The translations under genes were made by a program, and so were the position numbers. Below are positions 56,810 through 64,000 of a stretch of 64,000 nucleotides of DNA, in pieces. Source of the DNA: Scatacola_A faecigallinarum (lineage in GTDB: Bacteria; Pseudomonadota; Alphaproteobacteria; RF32; CAG-239); the NCBI GenBank assembly GCA_018713605.1, contig DVOM01000011.1:1-64000 (forward strand), read 5' to 3'. Within the stretch, counting starts at the first letter, position 1. The number at the start of each line of letters is the position of its first letter. The notes below the pieces were generated by a model, which saw only the letters and a program-made list of their open reading frames with translations, did not search any database and was not told the origin of the DNA.

Positions 56810-57715
56810 TTAATCTTTTGCCGTATCTTTTTCCGGGGTAAAGTCCATGGCGGCGGAATTGATGCAGAAACGGTCGCCGGTTTCGGTCGGTCCGTCTTCA
56901 AATACGTGTCCGAGGTGCGAACCGCAGCGGGCACAGGTTACCTCAATGCGTTCCATGCCATGGCTGAAGTCCGGGGTAAATTTTACGTGGCCGGGGATGG
57001 CTTTGTCAAAGCTTGGCCAGCCGCAGCCGGAATCGAATTTGTCCTGAGACATGAAAATCGGGTTGCCGCAGGCGGCGCAGCTGTAGGTTCCGTCTTCGTC
57101 AAAGCGGTAGTATCTGCCTGTGAACGGTCGTTCGGTGCCTTTGCGGCGCAGAACGTCATACTGAAGCGGCGTCAGTTTCCTTTTCCATTCCTGTTCATTG
57201 TCCGTCTCTTCTTCCTCTTCTTCTTCCATACGCATATCGTTTGAGCCGCAGGTTTTCAGCCCTTGTTTTTTCAAGTAGTCCTGATGATAGTCTTTGGCCG
57301 GGTAGAAAGTTTTGGCCGGAACGATTTCGGTAACGATTGGTGCCGGAAATTTTCCGGAACGGTTGAGTTCCAGTATTTTGGCAACGGCGGCCTCTTTTTG
57401 TCCGGCATTAAGGTAAAATACGGCGGATCGGTATTGATGTCCGATGTCGGGACCCTGACGGTCCCGGGTGGTCGGATTGTGGATGCTGAAAAAAACGTCG
57501 AGCAACTCGTCATAACTTATCTGTTTCGGGTCATAAGCGATTTCGACGGCTTCGGCATGTCCGGTATTGCCCCGGCATACTTGTTCGTAAGACAGATTTA
57601 CCGCAGAACCGCCGGTATAACCGACTCTGGTTGACCAGACGCCGGGAACGGCATCGAAGGCTGCCTGGACACCCCAAAAACAGCCGGCGGCAAAAATCGC
57701 ATGAGCCAGAGTCAT
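56810..57715 (-). CDS. msrAB: Bifunctional methionine sulfoxide reductase MsrAB
   Basis: Repairs both epimers of methionine sulfoxide. The MsrA domain (about residues 1-155) has the catalytic AGCFWGVQAAF; a Glu-rich linker follows (MEEEEEEET); the MsrB domain (about 175-300) has zinc CxxC pairs (CAAC, CARC) and the catalytic RFCINSAAMDF. AAAGGAG precedes ATG 57715. No signal peptide, so cytosolic. MsrA-MsrB order; 301 aa. Confidence 0.95.
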   Translation of the reverse strand: MTLAHAIFAAGCFWGVQAAFDAVPGVWSTRVGYTGGSAVNLSYEQVCRGNTGHAEAVEIAYDPKQISYDELLDVFFSIHNPTTRDRQGPDIGHQYRSAVFYLNAGQKEAAVAKILELNRSGKFPAPIVTEIVPAKTFYPAKDYHQDYLKKQGLKTCGSNDMRMEEEEEEETDNEQEWKRKLTPLQYDVLRRKGTERPFTGRYYRFDEDGTYSCAACGNPIFMSQDKFDSGCGWPSFDKAIPGHVKFTPDFSHGMERIEVTCARCGSHLGHVFEDGPTETGDRFCINSAAMDFTPEKDTAKD

Positions 57716-57793
57716 TTTATTCTCCTTTGCAGTTGGTTGATTACAGAGAAATATAAGCGCGATTTCGGATAATTAAACAAGCCGGACGCAAAA

Positions 57794-58391
57794 TCAGCCG
57801 CGGATTTCTTCCCAGGCTTCCGACAGCCACGGATGCATGACCTGCAGCGAATCTTTGTTGAGCATAAGGTTTTCAAAGTAGCATTTGACGGCGTTGTCCA
57901 GCGAAACCTCGGCCGCTTTGCGAACGAGAGGCATGTAGGCGGGGGTGCCTTTGCCCTCGCGGCTGAGTTTGTCGGCCAGAAAAAGCAGCTTGTCCAGCGG
58001 CGTGGCGCCTCGGCGAAGCGTGGTGTGGCAGTTGACGGCGTTCAGAACTTCCTTGTCGACCACGTTGAAGGTTTCGACGGCGACGATGCGCGAAATCCGC
58101 TGATGAAGAAGTGACGGAATTTCCCTTTCTGCGGGAAAAATTTCCAAATCAAGCGCTTCGGCGATAGAAAGGTAATTTTCAACAGGAATGAGGGTGCTGA
58201 TGTCGTGGAGAAGTGCGGCGTTTTTGGCCTGTTCATAGTCGATGACGTATTTTCTGGCCAGAATCAGGGCATTGTCTCTGACTTTGAGCGTATGAGCCAG
58301 AACATCAAGTTTGTTGTTGGCCGTAAAGTTGCGAATGATGTTTTCTTCAAGGGAATAAAAATCGGTACAGGTAATCGTGTTTTCAGTCATT
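57794..58391 (-). CDS. HD-domain hydrolase, YqeK-like
   Basis: A metal-dependent HD hydrolase. HTLKVRDNALILARKYV, then NAALLHDISTLIP with the HD pair, and later CHTTLRRGATPLDKLLFLAD, the YqeK arrangement; that family can split diadenosine tetraphosphate. ATG 58391 has GGAGGAGAG upstream; the longer frame to 58660 is rejected. 199 aa. Not followed by nadD or rsfS, its usual partners, so its role is less sure. Confidence 0.8.
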
Positions 58392-58437
58392 CTGCGCTCT
58401 CCTCCATACGAAGCTGACAATTCAGGCAGTTCAACCA

Positions 58438-58466
58438 AATATAATATATAATTGATTTTGTTGCAA
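58438..58466 (-). promoter_or_regulatory. Promoter of the YqeK-like gene
   Basis: Minus strand TTGCAA (58466-58461), 17-bp spacer, TATATT (58443-58438), about 47 bases before ATG 58391. Confidence 0.6.
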
Positions 58467-58524
58467 AAATCCAGAATTTTTTTGCAACGTCCGGCGGGCG
58501 GCGAAATTTTGGTCAAGGTAGTTG

Positions 58525-58549
58525 TTGACAAATATAAACTACTAGTAGT
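58525..58549 (+). promoter_or_regulatory. -35-like box and 12-bp palindrome upstream of the helicase operon
   Basis: TTGACA at 58525-58530 is followed by the perfect palindrome ACTACTAGTAGT at 58538-58549, where a spacer would be; a weak TAGTAA lies at 58546-58551. A protein bound to the palindrome would block the promoter, so an operator is plausible. The rest of the leader to 58614 is very AT-rich. Confidence 0.4.
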
Positions 58550-58614
58550 AAACACGAAAAGTTTATTGTATATATTAAATATAATTAATATAAGATATAT
58601 GAACTGTATTGAAC

Positions 58615-59865
58615 ATGAATATAGATTACGGCTTGGAAGCCGCCAGTGACAAATTATCAAAACTGAAAGCCGGAGCGCTGTTCATGCGGATGGGCGCGCG
58701 TAAGACGAAAATGGCTTTGGACCTGATTAAGAACAAGCAGGACGATTTTGACACTGTCGTCTGGATTGCGCCGGCGTCGTTTTTAGGCTGGGACGGCTAC
58801 ACAAAGGCGATTGACGAGAATCTGGAGGGGCTGACGAAGGAAATCTGTTTTTTTTCGATTGAGAGCATTTCCTGTTCGGACATCCGTTATCTGCAGCTTT
58901 ATGCGCTGGCTGAGCGTTACAGGGTCTTTTGCGTCGTTGACGAGAGCATTACGATTAAAAATACCGAAGCCGGACGAACTAAACGTCTTCTGCTGATGCG
59001 CAACATGTTTGACTACCGGCTGATTTTGAGCAGTCTGCCGCTGACGCAGGGGCTGGTTGACCTCTATTCGCAAATTGAGTTTATGCATCCCTCGGTGCTG
59101 AACATGTCGGAAACACAGTTTCTCAACACTTATCTCTCGCCATACGACGACGGTACGACGCGGAAGTGGTCGAAGCCCGAAAACGAAAAGATCCTGATTG
59201 AACAAATGCGGCCGTTTATTTTTCAGTGTGATTTGGAGGAACATAATAATTTGAACTATATTGACCTTTGCTTTGATTTGACGGAAAAAGAAGAGGCCAG
59301 TTATCAGGAAGAGAAAAACGAATTTCTTCAAGGTAAAAATCAGGTCGCTTTTATGGAAGTGGCGCAAAGGTTTCAACATATTTACACCATTGCCAAAAAC
59401 AAGGTCGAAGGTTTGTTTGCGCTGATTGACGAAATTGCCGCCCGCGGGGAAAAGGTTATTATCTATATCAAGTATCTGGACGAGATACGCTTTTTCAAGG
59501 AGTGCGGAAAGCTCAAAAGAGGCAAGTATGTCGTGCTTTCGGGCCGCTGCAACAAGCGGAAGGCGGTAAAGCTGTTTGCACAGCGCATTGACATCATGTT
59601 TTCGACCTACGGAGTAGATTCTCAGGGGCTGGACCTGTGCAATTGCAATAATATTATTTATTTTTCGCAGACATTCGATTATAAAAGTAAACTGCAGTGT
59701 ATGCATAATGTTTATCAGTCGCATACGGGGCGCAGCATCAATATTTATAATCTTTGGATTAATACCGGACTGGATAAGCTTATCAAACAGAATTTAAGCC
59801 GAAAGAAAAATGTTCTCTCCAATGTCTGCCGCATGATTTCTAGAGAGGAGGCCTTAGCGTTATGA
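58615..59865 (+). CDS. Degenerate SNF2-like helicase, first gene of the IbrA-IbrB operon
   Basis: Looks like a two-lobed superfamily 2 (SNF2-type) ATPase, 416 aa. Motif I reads MGARKT (residues 26-31), with Arg where the family has Gly; motif II VVDESITIKN (107-116) is intact; motif III reads SSLPLTQGLVDLY in place of TGTP; the last motif, LQCMHNVYQSHTGR, has lost the usual arginines. So ATPase activity is doubtful. ATG 58615 is preferred over the TTG 58609. Its stop overlaps the next start (ATGA), so translation is coupled. Probably a DNA-binding or remodelling partner of the next two products (inference). Confidence 0.75.
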   Translation: MNIDYGLEAASDKLSKLKAGALFMRMGARKTKMALDLIKNKQDDFDTVVWIAPASFLGWDGYTKAIDENLEGLTKEICFFSIESISCSDIRYLQLYALAERYRVFCVVDESITIKNTEAGRTKRLLLMRNMFDYRLILSSLPLTQGLVDLYSQIEFMHPSVLNMSETQFLNTYLSPYDDGTTRKWSKPENEKILIEQMRPFIFQCDLEEHNNLNYIDLCFDLTEKEEASYQEEKNEFLQGKNQVAFMEVAQRFQHIYTIAKNKVEGLFALIDEIAARGEKVIIYIKYLDEIRFFKECGKLKRGKYVVLSGRCNKRKAVKLFAQRIDIMFSTYGVDSQGLDLCNCNNIIYFSQTFDYKSKLQCMHNVYQSHTGRSINIYNLWINTGLDKLIKQNLSRKKNVLSNVCRMISREEALAL

Positions 59866-61163
59866 AGAAATACTTGGAGAAAAATGTCTATGAAGCCCTG
59901 CAGGACAGGCTTAAATTTATTTTCGACAACTTCGACAACATTTATGTTTCGTTCTCCGGAGGCAAGGACAGCGGTCTGCTGCTGAACATGGTGCTGAGTT
60001 ACAAGCGCCGGAACAAAATTGCCAAAAAAATCGGGGTTTTTCATCAGGACTTTGAGGCTCAGTATCAGACGACCACGGATTTTGTTTCCAGAATGTTTGA
60101 AAACAATCTGCGCGACATTGAGCCTTACTGGGTCTGCCTGCCGATGGGGTCGCGCTGCGCGGTCAGCAATTATCAGATGTATTGGTATCCGTGGGATCCG
60201 GACAAGGAAGAGCTTTGGGTGCGTCCGATGCCTAAAATGCCATATATTATCAATATGGACAACAATCCGTTTGACTTTTACCGTTACAAAATGGTGCAGG
60301 AAGATTTGTATGCCGAATTCGGCGAATGGTATTCCCGTCAGAAAAAGGGCAAAACTATCTGCCTTTTGGGTATCAGGGCCGACGAATCGCTGAACCGTTA
60401 CCGGGCTTATGCCAATGACCGGAAAACGATTATGCAGGGTAATCAGTGGACGACCAAAATGGGCGAAAACTGGTGGAATGCTTATCCGATTTATGACTGG
60501 ACGACCAAAGACGTCTGGATTGCCAACGGCAAGTTCGACTATGACTATAACCGGATATATGACCTGTTCTGGAAGGCCGGGCTGTCCATCAGTCAGATGC
60601 GCGTTGCCAGTCCTTATCATGAAAGCGCCAAGGAAAGCCTGAATCTTTACCGCGTTTTGGAACCGGCAACCTGGGTGCGGGTGGTTTCCCGCGTGCAGGG
60701 AGCGAACTTCGGCGCCATTTACGGAAGCTCTCATGCGCTGGGCGCCCGTAAAATAGAACTGCCGCCGGGGCACACGTGGCGGAGTTATGTGAAGTTTCTG
60801 CTGGCGACGCTGCCGGAAGCGATGCGCCGCAATTATATCGAAAAGTTTAAAACCTCAATCCGTTTCTGGTGGAAGAAAGGCGGCGTGGTTGACGAAGAAG
60901 CCATTAAGGAGCTTGAAGCCTGCAATTATCCGATACGGCACAACGGAAAGAGCAATTATAAAAGCAACAAGGAGAAGATTGCGTTTCTGGGGACGCCGGA
61001 CCATACCGACGACATCAAGTCGACCATCGACATTCCGTCGTGGAAACGTATGGCAGTTTGTATTCTGAAAAACGACCATTTATGCAAATATATGGGATTT
61101 TCGCAGACGCAGAAGCAGAATCAGCGTCAAAAAGAGTTAATGGAAAAGTACAAGAAATTGTGA
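59862..61163 (+). CDS. IbrA-like PAPS-reductase-family protein
   Basis: A PP-loop ATP pyrophosphatase of the phosphoadenosine phosphosulfate reductase family, IbrA type. SFSGGKDSGLL (PP-loop near residue 30) is intact; then GVFHQDFEAQYQTTTDFVS, LLGIRADESLNRYR and IYDWTTKDVWI, all typical. A C-terminal region of about 170 residues with RFWWKKGG and GKSNYK has no recognised family. IbrA in E. coli is linked to regulation of surface genes; its chemistry is unknown. The PP-loop suggests adenylation or sulfur chemistry on a nucleic acid or small molecule (inference). 433 aa. Confidence 0.85.
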   Translation: MKKYLEKNVYEALQDRLKFIFDNFDNIYVSFSGGKDSGLLLNMVLSYKRRNKIAKKIGVFHQDFEAQYQTTTDFVSRMFENNLRDIEPYWVCLPMGSRCAVSNYQMYWYPWDPDKEELWVRPMPKMPYIINMDNNPFDFYRYKMVQEDLYAEFGEWYSRQKKGKTICLLGIRADESLNRYRAYANDRKTIMQGNQWTTKMGENWWNAYPIYDWTTKDVWIANGKFDYDYNRIYDLFWKAGLSISQMRVASPYHESAKESLNLYRVLEPATWVRVVSRVQGANFGAIYGSSHALGARKIELPPGHTWRSYVKFLLATLPEAMRRNYIEKFKTSIRFWWKKGGVVDEEAIKELEACNYPIRHNGKSNYKSNKEKIAFLGTPDHTDDIKSTIDIPSWKRMAVCILKNDHLCKYMGFSQTQKQNQRQKELMEKYKKL

Positions 61164-61173
61164 GGTATGTCAA

Positions 61174-61692
61174 ATGAGCGAATATGTAAGTCCTGTTTAT
61201 AACGTGAAGGCAATTCCGGTTGAAAAGATCAGAGCCAACAACTATAACCCCAACAAAGTGGCGCCGCCGGAGATGAAACTGCTGGAAATTTCCATTTGGG
61301 AAGACGGTTTTACACAGCCGATCGTCTGCTATCATGACAAGGCAAACGACGAATATATCGTCGTTGACGGTTTTCACCGCTTTACGACGATGCTGACCAG
61401 CGAGCGAATCCGGCATCGCGAAAAAGGAATGATGCCGGTGGTGGTTATCGACAAGGAACTGGGCGAGCGCATGGCTTCGACCATCCGTCATAACCGCGCC
61501 CGCGGCAGCCACAGCGTCGACCTGATGAGCAATATCGTAGCCGAGCTTTTGGAAATGGGCAAAAGCGATTCCTGGATATGCCGCAATATCGGCATGTCGG
61601 CGGATGAGCTGCTGCGCCTGAAGCAGATTACCGGTCTGGCCAATCTGTTCAAAGACGAGGATTTTTCCAAAAGCTGGGAAGTGACAAAATAG
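61174..61692 (+). CDS. IbrB-like ParB-domain protein
   Basis: A 172-aa ParB/sulfiredoxin-fold protein of the IbrB type. VEKIRANNYNPNKVAPPEMK, then VVDGFHRFTTML with the GxHR motif, and IRHNRARGSHSVDLMSNIVA near residue 108, followed by a helix-turn-helix-like end. The fold can bind or cleave nucleic acid or use ATP. GAGG precedes ATG 61174, 10 bases after ibrA, so one operon. It completes the three-gene set. Confidence 0.85.
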   Translation: MSEYVSPVYNVKAIPVEKIRANNYNPNKVAPPEMKLLEISIWEDGFTQPIVCYHDKANDEYIVVDGFHRFTTMLTSERIRHREKGMMPVVVIDKELGERMASTIRHNRARGSHSVDLMSNIVAELLEMGKSDSWICRNIGMSADELLRLKQITGLANLFKDEDFSKSWEVTK

Positions 61693-61787
61693 AAAAAACA
61701 GTGGCATAACTGAAAAAAATACTTTTTATCCGAGGAAAATTGCTGTTTCGTAAATATCGGCACTGGAGAAACATCTGAGAGGTACAA

Positions 61788-63128
61788 ATGGAAGTTTTCA
61801 GCAGTATGCCCCCGGTCTGGGGGATGAGTCCGCAGTTATTGGCAATAATCATTATGTCAATCTGCTATTTGATTATTTTCAGCGAAAAAGTCAACCGGGC
61901 GGTTATTGCCCTGCTGGGTGCCGGCCTGATGATTGTGTCGGGCATATTGACGCAGCCGGCCGCGCTGAAAGGCATTGACTTTAACACGCTGGCCTTGCTG
62001 ACCGGAATGATGATTATTGTCGGCATTGCCGAAAAGTCCGGCATATTTCAGTTCGTGGCGGTTTGGGGGGCGAAAAGGGTTAAGGCTTCGCCGCGCGGGC
62101 TGCTGATTGTGCTGCCGGTGGTTACGGCGGTTTTTTCGGCTTTTCTTGACAATGTGACAACGGTACTGCTGATTGCGCCGGTAACGTTTCAGATTACCCG
62201 CACCCTGAAAATCAATCCGTATCCGTATCTGATTCTGGAAATTTTCGCTTCCAACATCGGTGGGACGGCAACGCTTATCGGCGATCCGCCGAACATCCTT
62301 ATCGGCTCTTCTATCGGGTTGTCGTTTATGGACTTTGTTTATCATCTGACGCCGGTGGTTGCAGCGACCATGGTTGTTCTGCTGGTTATGTTTGACCTTA
62401 TCTGGGGGCGGAGAATGACGACCAGCGACGAATACAAGGCTGCGGTTATGGAGATGAAGGCTGCCGACTGCATCGTCGACAGGGGGCTGTTGTACAAATC
62501 GCTGTTTGTTCTGGCCTGCGTGATTGCCGCTTTTGTTTCCGCCAAGCAGATTAAACTGGACAACGGTACGATTGCGCTGGTCGGCGCGGCCGTGCTTTTG
62601 CTGCTTTACAGCTGGAAGTTTAAAGGCGAAGACCGTGACGCCAAGGTGCAGGAAGTTTTCGGGCTGGTTGACTGGACGACGATTTTCTTCTTTACCGGTT
62701 TGTTCGTAATTGTTTACGGACTTGAAGAGACCGGTGTGCTGCGGGCTCTCGGCAACTGGTTTTTGGAGCTTACCGGCGGCAGTCTGACGGCGATGACGTA
62801 TTTGATTTTGTGGAGTTCGGCAATCCTTTCCAGCGTGATAGACAACATTCCGTTTGTAGCAACCATGATTCCGATGATTAAGTCAATGGAAGAATCGGTC
62901 GGCGGGCGCGAAGTCATGATGCCGGTGTGGTGGGCTTTGTCGCTCGGCGCCTGCTTCGGCGGAAACGGCACGTTAATCGGCGCTTCGGCCAATGTGGTCG
63001 TTGCCGGCATGGCCATGCGCGAGGGGCATCCCATCAAGTTTCTGGGCTTTCTCATCTGGTCGGTGCCGGTTATGCTGCTGAGCGTCGGCATTGCCACGGT
63101 GTTCCTGTATCTGGAATACCAGATGTAA
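61788..63128 (+). CDS. ArsB/NhaD-superfamily transporter
   Basis: An inner membrane transporter of the ion-transporter superfamily (ArsB, NhaD, P-protein). About eleven membrane segments. Signatures: the first half motif FLDNVTTVLLIAPVTFQITR, IGGTATLIGDPPNILIG, then the inverted second repeat VIDNIPFVATMIPMI and GGNGTLIGASANVVVAGMA. The substrate (arsenite, Na+/H+ or a carboxylate) cannot be told. GAGAGGTACAAATG gives the ATG at 61788. 446 aa. Followed by a terminator. Confidence 0.88.
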   Translation: MEVFSSMPPVWGMSPQLLAIIIMSICYLIIFSEKVNRAVIALLGAGLMIVSGILTQPAALKGIDFNTLALLTGMMIIVGIAEKSGIFQFVAVWGAKRVKASPRGLLIVLPVVTAVFSAFLDNVTTVLLIAPVTFQITRTLKINPYPYLILEIFASNIGGTATLIGDPPNILIGSSIGLSFMDFVYHLTPVVAATMVVLLVMFDLIWGRRMTTSDEYKAAVMEMKAADCIVDRGLLYKSLFVLACVIAAFVSAKQIKLDNGTIALVGAAVLLLLYSWKFKGEDRDAKVQEVFGLVDWTTIFFFTGLFVIVYGLEETGVLRALGNWFLELTGGSLTAMTYLILWSSAILSSVIDNIPFVATMIPMIKSMEESVGGREVMMPVWWALSLGACFGGNGTLIGASANVVVAGMAMREGHPIKFLGFLIWSVPVMLLSVGIATVFLYLEYQM

Positions 63129-63149
63129 GTCCGAAACCCTCCGTTTGTA

Positions 63150-63178
63150 AACCCCGTCCGCCGCGTCGGGGTTTTTCC
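63150..63178 (+). terminator. Rho-independent terminator
   Basis: ACCCCG pairs with CGGGGT around a GC-rich loop (63151-63172), then TTTTCCTT. Confidence 0.88.
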
Positions 63179-63271
63179 TTCTTGTGAATATGATAGGGAA
63201 AGTGGTTGCTTTGCGGGCGGGGAAGTATAAAATACAGCCATTGAATTTTGTAATTTTTGAAGGATTTTGTA

Positions 63272-64000
63272 ATGAAAGGTATCATTCTTGCGGGCGGCAG
63301 CGGTTCGCGGCTTTATCCGCTGACCAATACGACCAGCAAACAGCTTTTGCCGGTTTATGACAAACCGATGATTTATTATCCGTTGTCGACGCTTATGCTG
63401 TTCGGCATCAGGGAAATTCTGATTATTTCGACGCCGCAGGATACGCCGAACATTGAGCGTCTGTTCGGCGACGGCAGCAATATCGGTCTCAATATCAGCT
63501 ATAAGGTTCAGGCTGAACCGAAAGGCATTGCGCAGGCGTTTACCATCGGCGCCGACTTTATCGGCAACGATGACGTCTGTCTGATTTTGGGTGACAATAT
63601 TTTCTATATGGGCGATCAGCTCAAGCTCTTCCGAGAGGAAGTTTCGAAAAACACCGGCGGAACCGTTTTCGGTTATCACGTTTCGGATCCGGAACGTTTC
63701 GGCGTGGTTGAATTTGACAGAAACCACAAGGCGATTTCAATTGAGGAGAAGCCGAAACAGCCGAAGTCGAACTATGCGGTCGTCGGTTTGTATTTTTACA
63801 AGTCTGACGTGGTCGAAAAGGCGCGCCGTCTGAAACCTTCGGCTCGCGGCGAACTGGAGATTACCGACCTGAACCGCGAGTATCTGGAAGAGGGACGGCT
63901 GAACGTGGTAACCATGAAACGAGGCAATGCCTGGCTGGATGCGGGAACGCCGCAATCGCTTCTGGACGCTTCCAATTTTATCGGCATTATCGAAAAGCGG
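63272..64000 (+). CDS. rmlA: Glucose-1-phosphate thymidylyltransferase (3' end outside window)
   Basis: Makes dTDP-glucose from glucose-1-phosphate and dTTP, the first step to dTDP-L-rhamnose. N-terminal MKGIILAGGSGSRLYPLT, then SKQLLPVYDKPMIYYPLS, LILGDNIFYMGDQL and VVGLYFYKSDVV. AAGGAT precedes ATG 63272. 243 codons are present; about 45 are missing. The rest of the rhamnose genes are expected downstream. Fits the surface-glycan theme of the window. Confidence 0.96.
   Translation, partial: MKGIILAGGSGSRLYPLTNTTSKQLLPVYDKPMIYYPLSTLMLFGIREILIISTPQDTPNIERLFGDGSNIGLNISYKVQAEPKGIAQAFTIGADFIGNDDVCLILGDNIFYMGDQLKLFREEVSKNTGGTVFGYHVSDPERFGVVEFDRNHKAISIEEKPKQPKSNYAVVGLYFYKSDVVEKARRLKPSARGELEITDLNREYLEEGRLNVVTMKRGNAWLDAGTPQSLLDASNFIGIIEKR

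Noticed and set aside
59862..61692. DNA phosphorothioation (Dnd) system
   Set aside because: The PP-loop protein fits IbrA better than DndC, and DndA, DndD and DndE homologues are absent from this window.
1..64000. tRNA or rRNA genes
   Set aside because: I looked for the T-loop GGTTCGAATCC-type sequence and for rRNA cores and saw none; a tRNAscan run would settle it.

Overview
The window reads as the chromosome of an alphaproteobacterium with an anaerobic, probably host-associated life. Four things point that way: the ribosomal block runs tuf, then S10-spc genes, then secY-adk-rpsM-rpsK-rpoA-rplQ, which is the alphaproteobacterial order; a DNA-binding protein of the alphaproteobacterial ribbon-helix-helix type sits inside the block; palindromic GTCATTCCCGGCTTGACC-type repeats are scattered between genes; and an [FeFe]-hydrogenase cluster of the kind best known from anaerobic Firmicutes is present. 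The genus is not identified, and the host link is inference. No rRNA or tRNA gene was seen.

Layout. 1-693: 3' end of tuf. 694-2598: three small genes of unknown or regulatory role, then a promoter and a structured leader. 2599-11969: S10 and spc ribosomal operons, rpsJ to rplO. 12121-17194: secY-adk, rpsM-rpsK-rpoA and rplQ, each set with its own promoter-like sequence. 17291-20221: four accessory genes (membrane ankyrin protein, P-loop kinase-like protein, two unknowns). 20524-25676 (minus): [2Fe-2S] protein, sensory-type [FeFe] hydrogenase, SpoIIE phosphatase, second [2Fe-2S] protein, group B-type [FeFe] hydrogenase. 25831-29728: hybrid histidine kinase and two degenerate EAL-like proteins. 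29760-33118 (minus): two secreted cysteine-rich paralogues with matching promoters. 33483-39785: TPR lipoprotein, uracil-DNA glycosylase, two secreted paralogues and a lytic transglycosylase. 40205-43527: small membrane proteins and a flavoprotein. 43643-45917: ugd and galE. 45958-47984 (minus): an isolated phage tail-fibre cassette with an attenuator-like leader. 48244-56761: SIMPL protein, nagA-nagB, surface glycan genes (DUF616, hexapeptide acyltransferase, AlgJ-like and MBOAT), a peptidase and a MazG-like enzyme. 56810-58391 (minus): MsrAB and a YqeK-like HD protein. 58615-61692: a three-gene set of degenerate SNF2-like helicase, IbrA-like PAPS-reductase-family protein and IbrB-like ParB protein. 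61788-64000: an ArsB/NhaD-type transporter and the start of rmlA.

How the parts fit together. The ribosomal block is housekeeping. The hydrogenase cluster suggests H2 metabolism or sensing tied to fermentation, with the phosphatase as a likely signal output. The ugd, galE, rmlA, DUF616, acyltransferase and AlgI/AlgJ-type genes suggest a charged, O-acetylated surface polysaccharide. The secreted cysteine-rich proteins and the tail-fibre cassette are the clearest accessory surface functions. The strongest candidate for an undescribed system is the helicase-IbrA-IbrB operon at 58615-61692. The in-frame palindromic insertion in the sensory hydrogenase gene and the duplicated promoter and leader of the cysteine-rich genes also deserve follow-up.
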